Positions 7,354 to 15,784 of a DNA stretch of 64,000 nucleotides are shown here, piece by piece. Origin of the DNA: Hyphomonadaceae bacterium ML37 (GTDB lineage: Bacteria > Pseudomonadota > Alphaproteobacteria > Caulobacterales > Maricaulaceae); assembly GCA_027627685.1 (NCBI GenBank), contig CP091241.1, positions 1,230,347 to 1,294,346 on the forward strand, written 5' to 3'. A program made the translations under genes and the position numbers. Below the pieces are notes generated by a model. That model was not told the DNA's origin. It saw only the letters and a program-made list of their open reading frames with translations, and did not search any database. Numbering within the stretch: position 1 is the first letter of the stretch; each line of letters starts with the position of its first letter.

Positions 7354-8586
7354 ATGACGCGCCGCATCGCCATTATCGGGGCTGGCCCGGCTGGCCTGAT
7401 CGCGGCGGAGCGCCTGGCGGGCGCGGGTTTCGCCGTCAATGTCTATGAGCGCATGCCCAGCGTGGCGCGCAAATTCCTGATGGCGGGCCGGGGCGGGCTG
7501 AACCTGACCCATTCCGAACCCCTGGACGCCTTTCTCGACCGCTATGGCGCGGCGCGTGACTGGCTGGAGCCAGCCCTTCGCGCCTTCCCGCCGTCTGACC
7601 TCATCGCCTGGTGTGAAGGGTTGGGGCAGGGGGTGTTCACCGGCTCCAGCGGGCGGGTGTTTCCCAGCGCCATGAAGGCCTCGCCGCTTCTGCGCGCCTG
7701 GCTGGCAAGGCTGGATGGGCTGGCAGTCGCCCTCCATGTCCGCCACACATGGCAGGGTTTTGACGATGCGGGCCGCGTCCTGATCGCCGGACCCGATGGC
7801 CTCGAACGACCGGTGGAGGCCGATGCGGTGATCCTGGCGCTGGGCGGGGCGAGCTGGCCGCGTCTTGGATCAAGGGGCGAATGGACCGGCTGGCTGGCGG
7901 CGCGCGGCGTGGCGATCACGCCCTTCACGCCGGCGAATGCCGGCTTCGATGTTGGCTGGTCGGCTCTATTCAGGGAGCGTTTCGCCGGGCAACCGCTCAA
8001 AGCGGCCAATTTCAGACATGGCGGCCGGACAGTCCGCGGCGAAGCCATGATCACGGCCTATGGCGTGGAGGGCGGGGCGATCTACGCCCTGGGCGCGGGC
8101 TTGCGCACCGCGATCGCGCGGGACGGCCAGGCGGTGCTGACGCTTGATCTCGCGCCCGACATCGCCGCGGACGTATTGGCGAAACGGCTCGCAGCCGCCA
8201 AACCCCGCCAGTCCCTGTCGAACACGCTGCGCAAGCAGGCCCGGCTCTCGCCGCTCCCGGCTGCGCTGCTGCGCGAAGCGGGCGAGCCGCCACGCGAGCC
8301 GCAACACCTGGCCGCGCGCATCAAGGCGCTGCCCGTTACGCTGACGGGCATGCAAGGCCTTGACCGGGCAATATCAAGCGCGGGCGGCATTGCCCGGGCA
8401 TCCGTCGATGCGCGCTTCATGCTGACCGCGCTGCCCGGCGCGTTCGTGGCTGGAGAAATGCTCGACTGGGAAGCGCCGACAGGCGGGTATCTGTTGCAGG
8501 CGAGCTTTTCCAGCGGCGCCGCGGCGGCGAAGGGGGTGGCGGACTGGCTTAATGGCGGGGACGCGCTGAACACAGGAAGCAAATGA
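7354..8586 (+). CDS. HI0933/YhiN-like flavoprotein (TIGR03862 type)
   Basis: A 410-aa FAD-dependent protein. The N-terminal Rossmann motif IAIIGAGPAGLIAAERLAGA binds the ADP part of FAD. It is followed by the family-typical RKFLMAGRGGLNLTHSE block near residue 40 and, at the C-terminus, SSAGGIARASVD and the FAD-closing segment GEMLDWEAPTGGYLLQASFS. Length and blocks agree with the BaiN/YhiN group, whose physiological substrates are mostly unknown. It stands alone on the plus strand with no partner gene within 300 bp on either side, so context gives no clue to the substrate. Confidence 0.85.
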   Translation: MTRRIAIIGAGPAGLIAAERLAGAGFAVNVYERMPSVARKFLMAGRGGLNLTHSEPLDAFLDRYGAARDWLEPALRAFPPSDLIAWCEGLGQGVFTGSSGRVFPSAMKASPLLRAWLARLDGLAVALHVRHTWQGFDDAGRVLIAGPDGLERPVEADAVILALGGASWPRLGSRGEWTGWLAARGVAITPFTPANAGFDVGWSALFRERFAGQPLKAANFRHGGRTVRGEAMITAYGVEGGAIYALGAGLRTAIARDGQAVLTLDLAPDIAADVLAKRLAAAKPRQSLSNTLRKQARLSPLPAALLREAGEPPREPQHLAARIKALPVTLTGMQGLDRAISSAGGIARASVDARFMLTALPGAFVAGEMLDWEAPTGGYLLQASFSSGAAAAKGVADWLNGGDALNTGSK

Positions 8587-8908
8587 GACTTTCTTTCAGG
8601 CCGCAAGTTGCCGCGATCACTTCGATCACCCGGACGCCCAGCATGGCGCCCAAGAACTCAATCACCTGTGAAATGAGCCCCCGGCTCAAGACCTGCGGGC
8701 CCGCAGACTCGCCTGACGGGGCCGCGGGTTGGCAAGCCCGTTGGGCTGCGGCACGGACGAGCGACGGCCAATCACCGCCGGCGGCGCGGCGACGATCTCA
8801 ATGTGTTTGGCCGCGCGCCACCGCGGTATTGTGGGCAAGGCGGTGCTCAACGGCGGGAGAGCCGCCATTTTTACGGTTTGAGCCGCGATGCCGGCCGGTT
8901 GGGCCCGC
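8587..8908. other. Intergenic stretch without a supported gene
   Basis: This gap lies between two convergent genes. A plus-strand frame (8583-9194) runs through it but it overlaps TspO antisense and encodes no recognisable motif. No clear terminator stem with a T-run was found. Confidence 0.45.
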
Positions 8909-9385
8909 TCAGCCCGCAAATGCCTTCGTCTGTGGCCCGCGATTGCGCCGCCAGACCGACAGGTTGAGTGCGAACGCGTATGTGCCCCAGATCAGGTATG
9001 GAACGAGCAGGGCGGCGGCGAATAGCTCGTGGCGCGCGAACGCGATCACGGTCGCCACGACGGCGACCCAGAGCAGGGCGATGATGATCACGCCGGTCAG
9101 GATGCGGTGCAGGCCGAAGAACACCGCCGACCACAGCGTATTGATGCCGATCTGCAGGCCCCACAGCGCGATGGCCAGAACCGCCCCCTCATAACTCCCC
9201 ACCCGCGCCGCCGCGACGGACATGGACACATAGAGGATCGCCCAGATGATCGGGAAGAGCAGGTTGGGCGGCGTCCAGGCCGGCTTGTCGAGCCCGCGAT
9301 ACCACTCGCCCGGCTTGAACAGCGCCCCCGCCGCCGCCGGCACGGCGCAGGTGGCCAGAAAAATGCCAAACAGAACATAATCCAA
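8909..9385 (-). CDS. tspO: Tryptophan-rich sensory protein TspO/MBR family
   Basis: A 158-aa five-helix membrane protein. The TspO signature is present: GEWYRGLDKPAWTPPNLLFP, then IIWAILYVSMSVAAAR, WGLQIGINTLWSAVFFGLHR and the last helix PYLIWGTYAFALNLSVW. These outer-membrane or membrane proteins bind tetrapyrroles and influence photosynthesis or stress genes in alphaproteobacteria. The start is taken as TTG 9385, because GGGAGG lies nine bases upstream and the protein then has the normal family length; the frame continues 40 residues further upstream (to 9505) with a proline-rich stretch that does not look like a real N-terminus. Confidence 0.88.
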   Translation of the reverse strand: MDYVLFGIFLATCAVPAAAGALFKPGEWYRGLDKPAWTPPNLLFPIIWAILYVSMSVAAARVGSYEGAVLAIALWGLQIGINTLWSAVFFGLHRILTGVIIIALLWVAVVATVIAFARHELFAAALLVPYLIWGTYAFALNLSVWRRNRGPQTKAFAG

Positions 9386-9714
9386 GGTGCGATTCCTCCC
9401 GCGCGAAGGCGGCACCGTAGAGGGCGGGGGAGGGAGCGGCAATGAGGGGGGAAAGGGGGCGGTGACAGGGAGCATCCGGATCATCAGCGGCGATCCCGCC
9501 TTCATCTGCGCCGGGGACGGCGCCGCCGGTCAATAGGCGACAGGCAAGGGCGGGCGGCCGAGGACCCGCCCTGTTGGCCAGGGCTTCGCCAAAAGACGCG
9601 CCGAAGCGATAATCATGAGTTGCGGAAAAAGAGTCATAATGGTATTTTATTTGCAGCATACAATTAGAGCGGCATGGGGCCGTTCCGATCAGGCTTGCAT
9701 TTCAGGAGGCCGAA
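9386..9714 (+). promoter_or_regulatory. Upstream region of the RiPP-like unit, with A+T-rich segment and strong RBS
   Basis: The segment 9610-9670 is much more A+T-rich than its surroundings (ataatggtattttatttgc) and is the probable promoter region, although I could not fix convincing -35/-10 boxes. A perfect AGGAGG lies at 9704-9709, five bases before ATG 9715. Further left, GGGCGGG (9548-9554) and CCCGCCC (9565-9571) can pair as a stem without a T-run. Confidence 0.4.
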
Positions 9715-9978
9715 ATGGCTCGAAAGCCCACCTCGCCGATCAGTTCCCTGTCGTCTCGCAATGTCGCCGCTGTCAGCCGCCTGGTCGCCGCGCCCACTGC
9801 GTCGGTCGAATTCGGACGCGCGCTGAGCGATAACCCTGCCGCCGCTCTGGCGGCCAAGGGCATCACCATCACCCCGGTCGAGGCGCGGCGCATCAAGGCC
9901 GACATCGACAAGCTGGGCGGCGCGCCGGGATCGCTCGCGTCCGTTGAAGTCGGCGTCACGGTCAAGAAGAAATTCTGA
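9715..9978 (+). CDS. Candidate RiPP precursor peptide
   Basis: An 87-aa protein with a near-consensus ribosome binding site. The middle (VEFGRALSDNPAAALAAKGI) resembles the leader pattern F-x2-A-L-x2-x-P-x-A-A-L-x3-G-I of nitrile-hydratase/Nif11-like RiPP leaders. It is followed by a charged helix and a double-glycine (DIDKLGG), then an 18-residue tail APGSLASVEVGVTVKKKF rich in Val, Ser and Lys with no Cys. The stop is three bases from the start of a B12-binding radical SAM enzyme of the RiPP-maturation type, which has no good RBS of its own, so the two are probably translationally coupled. Precursor identity rests on size, position and the leader-like motif; cleavage after GG is inference. 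Confidence 0.6.
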   Translation: MARKPTSPISSLSSRNVAAVSRLVAAPTASVEFGRALSDNPAAALAAKGITITPVEARRIKADIDKLGGAPGSLASVEVGVTVKKKF

Positions 9979-9981
9979 GCC

Positions 9982-11835
9982 ATGGCCCCGCCCGCGTCCG
10001 GGGCGCTGGAGCGGCAGAACGCCCCGATTGCGGGCGCGGACAAGGTGCAGGAGAGTGTGGACCGGCTGTTCGACGCCGCGAACTGGCGCGAGGCGGACCT
10101 GATTCTGGTGGTGCCGCCCTTCGCCAGTCCTGACTGGCCGTCTCTGGGCGTTCACATCCTGGCCGATCTGGCCCATAGCCGTGGCGTGCGGGCGTGCGTG
10201 CTTTACGCCAACCTGTCCTTTGCGCGCCTGGTGGGTCCGGCCTTCTACAGGGAGTTGTGCGTCACACGCACTGGCGACATGGCCGGCGAGCGCCTGTTCC
10301 GGCGCGCGTATCACAGGACAGCCTCCCACCCCGGCGCGGCGCCGCAATGCTGGAGCGACCTGGCGGGCGGCAAGGCGGCGCCGTTTGAAGAGGTTCAGGC
10401 GCTCGCCGCGCAGTGGTCGGATGCCGTTGCGGTGCGGCTGGCCGCCTCGCCGGCGCGCCATGCCGGGTTCTCCACCACATTCGAACAGACGCTGGCCAGC
10501 CTGTCGCTGATCACCCGGCTCAAGACGCTGGCGCCGGACCGGGTGACGCTGCTGGGCGGCGCCAATGCGGACGGACCCATGGGCGCGGCGATCCAGGCCT
10601 TCGAGCCGGCGGTCGATCACGTCTTTGTCGGGGAATCCGAGGAGTCCTTCCTTCGCTTCATCGACGAAACCGTTCTGGGGGAACGCCCGGCCCCGGCGTT
10701 GTTCCAGGGCGAAAATAACAATGCGCTCAACGAGCTGACTGCGACAGACTATGCCAGCTTCTTCATCCAGTTCGAGGCGCTGGTGATGGCGCCCGGCTGT
10801 CCTGAGGGGCTGGATTCATCAGAATTGCGCATCCCGTATGAAACCAGCCGGGGCTGCTGGTGGGGCGCCAAGCATCACTGCACATTCTGCGGGCTGAACG
10901 CCAATGGCATGAACCACCGGATCAAGGACCCGGCCAAGGTCGAGGCCGAAATCCATGCGCTGAGCGCGCAGTACAATGTCGACAAGATCATCATGGTCGA
11001 CAATATCATGCCGCACAGTTATTTTTCGACTTTGCTTCCCGCTTTGACTGAACATGAAAAGAAACTAAGTATATTTTACGAGCAGAAGTCGAATATTTCC
11101 CGCGAAAAAATGAAACTGCTCGCCGATGCCGGGGTGCGGTCTATCCAGCCGGGCATTGAATCGCTGTCGACCGGGCTTTTGAAACGGATGCAAAAGGGCG
11201 CCAGCGCCCAGACCAATATTGATTGCATGCGCCATGCGCGCGCCTGCGGCGTGGACATTGTCTGGAACGTGCTGGCCGATTTTCCCGGAGACAGCGCGGA
11301 CGATTATGACGCGATGCTGGCGATCATGGCCCATGTCTGCCATCTCGCCCCGCCCACGGGCGTGTCGACGATCAGTCTCGACCGCTTCAGCCCCTATCAC
11401 AGCGCACCTGAGCGTCACGGAATAACGGATCTCAGACCGATCGAGGTCTATGAGGAGCTGTTTCCCGGGGCGGACCTGGCGCAGATCGCCTATCACTTCA
11501 CAGGCGAGTATGACTCTGCGCTGCGCCGCGAGCCGGCATTGCTGGAGGCGTTGGAGGCCGAGGTCGAGGCCTGGCGCAAACTCTGGGAGGACGGAACGCC
11601 GCCGGTCTTCTCGCTGTTCGAGCTGGGCGGGGACCGGTTCCTGGTGGCGGACACCCGGCCGATCGCCGTGCGTGACGCGGAGATCGTCAGCCGCGCCCAG
11701 GCGCACATTGTCCTGCACGGCGCCCGTGACCTGGATGCGCAGGTCCGTCAGGCGCTGGACCTCAACTATCTGGCGCCGGTGGACGGGCGTTTCGGCGCGG
11801 TGTGTTGCGCCGAGCCCTCCAGCGCCGCGTGGTGA
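9982..11835 (+). CDS. B12-binding radical SAM RiPP-maturation enzyme (probable C-methyltransferase)
   Basis: A 617-aa protein. The N-terminal part (about 30-230) has the layout of a cobalamin-binding domain (ILVVPPFASPDWPSLGVHIL, VTLLGGANADGPMG, HVFVGESEESFLRFI). The radical SAM core follows at 285-500 with the family's unusual cluster motif Cys292-x7-Cys300-x2-Cys303 in SRGCWWGAKHHCTFCGLN, then KIIMVDNIMP, AGVRSIQPGIESLSTGLLKR and WNVLADFPGD. The CWWG/HHCTFCGLN motif is diagnostic of the RiPP maturation radical SAM protein 1 group, whose known members methylate unactivated carbons of ribosomal peptides. No PqqD-like leader-binding domain is visible. No transporter or protease lies beside it. 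Confidence 0.88.
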   Translation: MAPPASGALERQNAPIAGADKVQESVDRLFDAANWREADLILVVPPFASPDWPSLGVHILADLAHSRGVRACVLYANLSFARLVGPAFYRELCVTRTGDMAGERLFRRAYHRTASHPGAAPQCWSDLAGGKAAPFEEVQALAAQWSDAVAVRLAASPARHAGFSTTFEQTLASLSLITRLKTLAPDRVTLLGGANADGPMGAAIQAFEPAVDHVFVGESEESFLRFIDETVLGERPAPALFQGENNNALNELTATDYASFFIQFEALVMAPGCPEGLDSSELRIPYETSRGCWWGAKHHCTFCGLNANGMNHRIKDPAKVEAEIHALSAQYNVDKIIMVDNIMPHSYFSTLLPALTEHEKKLSIFYEQKSNISREKMKLLADAGVRSIQPGIESLSTGLLKRMQKGASAQTNIDCMRHARACGVDIVWNVLADFPGDSADDYDAMLAIMAHVCHLAPPTGVSTISLDRFSPYHSAPERHGITDLRPIEVYEELFPGADLAQIAYHFTGEYDSALRREPALLEALEAEVEAWRKLWEDGTPPVFSLFELGGDRFLVADTRPIAVRDAEIVSRAQAHIVLHGARDLDAQVRQALDLNYLAPVDGRFGAVCCAEPSSAAW

Positions 11836-11957
11836 GGGCGGCGGGCCGTTGGCCGCCCGGCCGGTAGAGGATTGCCTCCCACTCCACCCTCCGCTCCCCC
11901 TCCCGCTCCGCCCCTTTTGCGTGTAAACTCTTCGCGTGGTTTGGTGGGGAGGCGGGC

Positions 11958-12989
11958 ATGAGTGGATTGCCGGACTGGCGCAAGGCGGCGTCGGAAGACG
12001 CGGAAGAAAGCCGCTCCATTGCGGCCATGCGCGAGGAGATGGCGGCCTTGCGCGCCGCGCTGGACCTGCAGATCCCGGCCAAGCGGGCGGTGGGGCGCAA
12101 TCTTCTGGTGGCGACCTGGAATGTGCGCGCCTTTGGCGGGCTCACGGAGGCCTGGCGATCGGGTGATGATGACAGCCCCAAGCGCAACTGGCGGGGCCTG
12201 GCCTACATCGCCGAGATCGTGTCGCGGTTTGACGTGATTGCGCTGCAGGAGGTGCGCGGCGAGTTCAAAAGCTTGCGCGAACTGATGAAGACGCTGGGGC
12301 CAGGCTGGCAGTTTCTGATGACCGACGTCAATCGCGGCGCGGCCGGGAATAATGAGCGCATGGCCTATGTGTTCGACGCTGCGCGGGTGCGGCTGTCTGG
12401 CCTGGCCGGCGAGCTGACCGTGCCGGACGATGACAGGGTATTGGCCCGGCTGGGCGTGGAGCCCGGATCGCCCTTCCGCCAGTTCGCCCGCAGCCCGTAT
12501 GCGGTGAGTTTCCAGTCGGGGCGCGAGACCTTCATTCTCGTCACCATGCACGTCCTCTACGGCAAGGGCTATGCCGACCGGACGCCGGAGCTGAAAGCCA
12601 TCGCCGCCTGGCTGAAAGACTGGGCCAAGGACACCGCCAGCTGGGGCCATTCGCTGATGGTGCTGGGCGATTTCAATATCGACCAGCAGGGCGATGTGAA
12701 TGATCTGGCCTTCCGCTCCACCGGTCTCTACGTGCCGCCCGAGCTCGACGGCCTGCCGCGCACGGTCAGCTTCAAGGCCGACGGCAAGCCGCCGAAATAC
12801 TACGACCAGATCGCCTGGTTCTGCGAAAAATCAGGCGCCTTTGAACTGGGCATGGAATTCCTCAGCGCCGGGGGCTTCAATTTCAGGGATTTACTGTTCC
12901 AGGCCGAACCGAAACTCACCGCCCAATCCATGAGCTGGCGGGTGAGCGATCACCTGCCGCTCTGGTGCGAGTTCGCGGCGCGGCGGTAA
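11958..12989 (+). CDS. Endonuclease/exonuclease/phosphatase-fold protein
   Basis: A 343-aa protein starting MSGLPDWRKAASED; the first 45 residues are a helical lead-in. The EEP fold begins at about residue 48, and its metal/catalytic motifs appear in order: ATWNVRAFGG (Asn), DVIALQEVRGEF (Glu), LVTMHVLYG (His), MVLGDFNIDQQG (Asp-Asn) and SDHLPLWCEF (Asp-His). Members of this superfamily cleave DNA, RNA or phosphoester substrates; the substrate cannot be read from the sequence. No signal peptide is visible. It lies 123 bp after the radical SAM gene on the same strand, which does not prove a shared transcript. Confidence 0.82.
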   Translation: MSGLPDWRKAASEDAEESRSIAAMREEMAALRAALDLQIPAKRAVGRNLLVATWNVRAFGGLTEAWRSGDDDSPKRNWRGLAYIAEIVSRFDVIALQEVRGEFKSLRELMKTLGPGWQFLMTDVNRGAAGNNERMAYVFDAARVRLSGLAGELTVPDDDRVLARLGVEPGSPFRQFARSPYAVSFQSGRETFILVTMHVLYGKGYADRTPELKAIAAWLKDWAKDTASWGHSLMVLGDFNIDQQGDVNDLAFRSTGLYVPPELDGLPRTVSFKADGKPPKYYDQIAWFCEKSGAFELGMEFLSAGGFNFRDLLFQAEPKLTAQSMSWRVSDHLPLWCEFAARR

Positions 12990-12994
12990 GGAGC

Positions 12995-14686
12995 TCACCC
13001 GCCCGCCCCCATCTCCGCCAGCGCGGCATGAATATCACTGACCGTCACCGAGCCTTCGCCCACGGCGCTGGCGACGCGTTTGACCGAGCCGGCGCGCACA
13101 TCGCCCACGGCGTAGACGCGTTCCAGGCTGGTCTCATACGGGCTGGGCGGGCGCTGGCGGCGCCAGCCCGCGGCGGCGAGGTCGGCGTCGGCCAGCGCGG
13201 CGCCGGTCTTGACGAAGCCGCGCGCATCGCGCGCCACGGGTTCAGGCAGCCAGCCGGTGAACGGCGCGGCGCCGATGAACAGGAAGGCGAAGGGGGCGTC
13301 CAGGCGCACCGGGCCGCCGGGGGCGTCCAGAGTGAGGGCGGTCAGGCGCAAATCCTCGGGCCGGGCGGCGTCATTGGAATGCAGGGTGGCAATCTCGCTG
13401 CCGGGGTGGAGGGTGATGTTGGGCGTCTCTTCAAGGCGGCGCACCAGATATTCCGACATGGTCTCGCGCAGATCCGGGCGGCGGTAGATGACGTGGACGC
13501 GCTTTGCGGTGCGGGCGAGGTACACTGCGCCCTGACCGGCGGAATTGCCTGCGCCCACCACGCACACTTCCGCGCCCGCGCACAGCTGACCCTCCAGCGC
13601 CGAGGCGCCGTAGTAGATCCCTGCGCCTTCCATCGCTTCGAGACCGTCCAGCGGCAGGCGGCGATATTGCGCGCCGGTGGCGATCACCACGGCGCGGGCG
13701 ATCAGCGTGCGCCCGTCGCGCATGCGCAGGGCGTAGCGGCCATCGGCGCGCGGCTCCAGCGCCGCAGCGCGCACGGGGGCGGCGAGGCGCACGCCGAATT
13801 TCTGGGCCTGGACGGCGGCGCGCTCGGCGAGCTCGCGGCCCGACACGCCGGTGGGAAAGCCCAGATAGTTTTCGATCTTGGACGAGGCGCCGGCCTGGCC
13901 GCCCGGCGCCTCGGCGTCCAGCGTCACCACCGACAGGCCTTCAGACCCGGCATAGACCGAGGCGGCCAGACCCGCCGGCCCGGCGCCGACCACCACCACA
14001 TCCACCTCGCCCTCCTCGGGCAGGACGCCATAGCCCAGCGCCGCGGCCAGCGCGTCCACATCGGGATGGCGCATCACCTGCGCCGCGCCCAGCACCACGG
14101 CGGGCAAATCGCTGCGGGTCAGCCCCATCGCCTCCATCACCGGTTCGGCCAGCGGGTCCGTGTCGGGGTCCAGCCAGGTATGGGGCGCGCCCTGACGGGT
14201 CAGGAAATCGCGCATGGCGAAGAGCTGGCGGTCATAGGGCGCGCCGATCACGATCAGGGCCCCGAAGCGCGTGGACACCGCAAAGGCGCGCCGGGCGGTG
14301 AGGGCGCGCACGAAAATGTCGGACAGCTCACTGTCTTCGACCAGCAAGCGCTGGAAGCGTGCGAAGGGAATGTGCAGCACCTCGCCGGCCTTGCCCATGA
14401 CGGTGCGCCCCATCACCGCCGCGCCGGTGAGCACCGCGATATCGCCCGCAAACTGGCCGCGCTCCATCCAGCCGCGCCGCACCGGACCGGTGGGGGAATC
14501 GATGAAGATGTGGGTTTCCCCCGACACGGTGACCAGCATGTCGGTGCACCGCTCGCCAAAGGCGGACAGAACCGCGCCCTCGGCATGGCGGCGCACTTCG
14601 CCCCAGGCCATCAGGCGGGCAAGCTGTTCGTCATTGAAGGTGTAATTGATGTCCGGCGTGCTGGCTGGCTGCGTCGTCGCTCCCAT
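12995..14686 (-). CDS. cNMP-binding domain fused to a thioredoxin-reductase-like flavoprotein
   Basis: A 563-aa protein from ATG 14686 (GGGAG upstream). Residues 1-150 form a cyclic-nucleotide-binding-type beta-roll (GERCTDMLVTVSGETHIFID, GQFAGDIAVLTG). A thioredoxin-fold-like linker follows (IVIGAPYDRQLFAMRDFL). The remainder is a two-dinucleotide flavoprotein: VVVVGAGPAGLAASVYAGSE for FAD, SKIENYLGFPTG, VVIATGAQYRRL and a second glycine motif VCVVGAGNSAGQGAVYLART for NADPH, ending RVYAVGDVRAGSVKRVASAV. The redox CxxC that thioredoxin reductases carry just before the NADPH motif is replaced by YYGASALEG, so it cannot act as a conventional thioredoxin reductase. Electron acceptor unknown. Confidence 0.85.
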   Translation of the reverse strand: MGATTQPASTPDINYTFNDEQLARLMAWGEVRRHAEGAVLSAFGERCTDMLVTVSGETHIFIDSPTGPVRRGWMERGQFAGDIAVLTGAAVMGRTVMGKAGEVLHIPFARFQRLLVEDSELSDIFVRALTARRAFAVSTRFGALIVIGAPYDRQLFAMRDFLTRQGAPHTWLDPDTDPLAEPVMEAMGLTRSDLPAVVLGAAQVMRHPDVDALAAALGYGVLPEEGEVDVVVVGAGPAGLAASVYAGSEGLSVVTLDAEAPGGQAGASSKIENYLGFPTGVSGRELAERAAVQAQKFGVRLAAPVRAAALEPRADGRYALRMRDGRTLIARAVVIATGAQYRRLPLDGLEAMEGAGIYYGASALEGQLCAGAEVCVVGAGNSAGQGAVYLARTAKRVHVIYRRPDLRETMSEYLVRRLEETPNITLHPGSEIATLHSNDAARPEDLRLTALTLDAPGGPVRLDAPFAFLFIGAAPFTGWLPEPVARDARGFVKTGAALADADLAAAGWRRQRPPSPYETSLERVYAVGDVRAGSVKRVASAVGEGSVTVSDIHAALAEMGAGG

Positions 14687-14778
14687 CGTCCGCTCCCGCT
14701 GCGGCGATCGCGCCGTCACAGGCGAATATGGCGGGGCGGTGGGTGGAGTTCCAGAGGGCAATCAACAGCGGCGCCGTC

Positions 14779-15066
14779 TCAGCGCGGCGGCGCGTTCCCG
14801 TTCTCGTCTTCGCCCTCGTCCGGCGGCGCCATGGGGTCATGCTTGCGGCTGGGCGGGAACATGACGGCGATGCCGATCTGGACGCTGATGAAGGTGGACG
14901 AGATCAGGAAGGCGAGCATCAGGCGCAGGACCGTGCCCTCTGTGCTGGCGCGGGTGAGGGTGCGGATCGCGCCCACGTCCAGCACCAGGATCAGGGCGGT
15001 GAAGGCGATCCCGATGCAAAAGCCGATCAGGCCGTGACGCAGGATGAAGCGGATCAGCGGGGGCAT
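14779..15066 (-). CDS. Small two-helix inner-membrane protein of unknown function
   Basis: A 95-aa protein from ATG 15066, with AGGA about ten bases upstream; an in-frame start at 15114 would add a proline-rich stretch. Two hydrophobic helices are evident: HGLIGFCIGIAFTALILVL (residues 9-27) and LMLAFLISSTFISVQIGIAV (about 49-68). The tail is acidic and hydrophilic. I recall similar short alphaproteobacterial membrane proteins but no function. It is 92 bp upstream of the cNMP-flavoprotein gene in the same orientation and diverges from the Rrf2 regulator. Confidence 0.65.
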   Translation of the reverse strand: MPPLIRFILRHGLIGFCIGIAFTALILVLDVGAIRTLTRASTEGTVLRLMLAFLISSTFISVQIGIAVMFPPSRKHDPMAPPDEGEDENGNAPPR

Positions 15067-15177
15067 GGACGGACTTTCCTGCGGGTGGCGGTACCCGGGC
15101 GGCGCGACAGGCAATCATGGTCCCAACCGGGATGAAAGCGTTCTAGGGTATGACAAACTGACGCGCGGGGAAGTGCG

Positions 15178-15660
15178 ATGAAGCTCACTCAATTTTCCAA
15201 CTACGCCCTTAGAATCCTCCAGTTCGCAGCGTTGCGCGCCCCCGATCATGTTCAGATGGAGCAGGTTGCGCGCGCCCATGGGATCTCGCGCCACCACTTG
15301 CTCAAGGCGGCCAACACGCTGGCGCGCGAGGGCTTTCTGGAGGTGGTGCGCGGGCGGGGCGGCGGTGTGAAGCTGGCGCGCCGGGCAGACTCCATCACCG
15401 TCGGGGAGGTGGTGCGCCATACCGAAGGTCCGATCGAGCTGGTGGAATGCTTCAACAGCGACACCAACACCTGCCCGCTGATCGGCGTGTGCCGGCTGTC
15501 CGCGGCGATGAAGCGGGCGATGCAAGCCTTTCTCGCCGAGCTGGACCAGGTGACGATCGCCGATATCGCCAGCAACCGGCCGGTGTTGCTGGACCGTCTG
15601 GCAGGCCGGGATGGCGCGCCCGAACCGGCCGGTGCACCGCCGGCTCAGCCCCGGTCGTGA
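15178..15660 (+). CDS. nsrR: Rrf2-family [2Fe-2S] regulator, NsrR-like
   Basis: A 160-aa protein with the Rrf2 winged helix: MKLTQFSNYALRILQFAALR, then QVARAHGISRHHLLKAANTL as recognition helix and the wing GFLEVVRGRGGGVKLAR. Three cysteines, Cys91, Cys99 and Cys105 (ECFNSDTNTCPLIGVC), have the Cx7Cx5C spacing of NsrR, which senses nitric oxide through an Fe-S cluster. The 30-residue tail is proline/alanine-rich and probably disordered. A peroxiredoxin gene follows on the same strand 124 bp later, behind an inverted repeat. NsrR is the best guess, though other cluster-binding Rrf2 regulators have similar cysteines. Confidence 0.8.
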   Translation: MKLTQFSNYALRILQFAALRAPDHVQMEQVARAHGISRHHLLKAANTLAREGFLEVVRGRGGGVKLARRADSITVGEVVRHTEGPIELVECFNSDTNTCPLIGVCRLSAAMKRAMQAFLAELDQVTIADIASNRPVLLDRLAGRDGAPEPAGAPPAQPRS

Positions 15661-15703
15661 CAGGCCTATAGGGCCGGTCTATATCCTCCATCCCTTTAAT
15701 GAG

Positions 15704-15714
15704 TATTTCAAATA
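15704..15714. promoter_or_regulatory. Inverted repeat between the Rrf2 regulator and the peroxiredoxin gene
   Basis: TATTT-C-AAATA is a perfect 5+5 dyad inside an A+T-rich stretch (15695-15730) in otherwise G+C-rich DNA, 71 bp before the peroxiredoxin start. Rrf2 regulators bind A+T-rich dyads of similar shape, so it is a candidate operator. The dyad is short and could be chance. Confidence 0.35.
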
Positions 15715-15784
15715 TGACTTTTTATGCGATGGTCCTGTCAACGCGCCGCACTGGTTCGGCGCGATGTCTGTAAAGGATGAAGAC

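Noticed and set aside
9386-9505. 40-residue N-terminal extension of TspO
   Set aside because: Proline-rich and without hydrophobic or family character; TTG 9385 with GGGAGG gives the standard length.
12965-15037. 690-codon plus-strand frame opposite the cNMP-flavoprotein gene
   Set aside because: Antisense shadow; the minus-strand protein has complete FAD and NADPH motifs, the plus-strand one has none.
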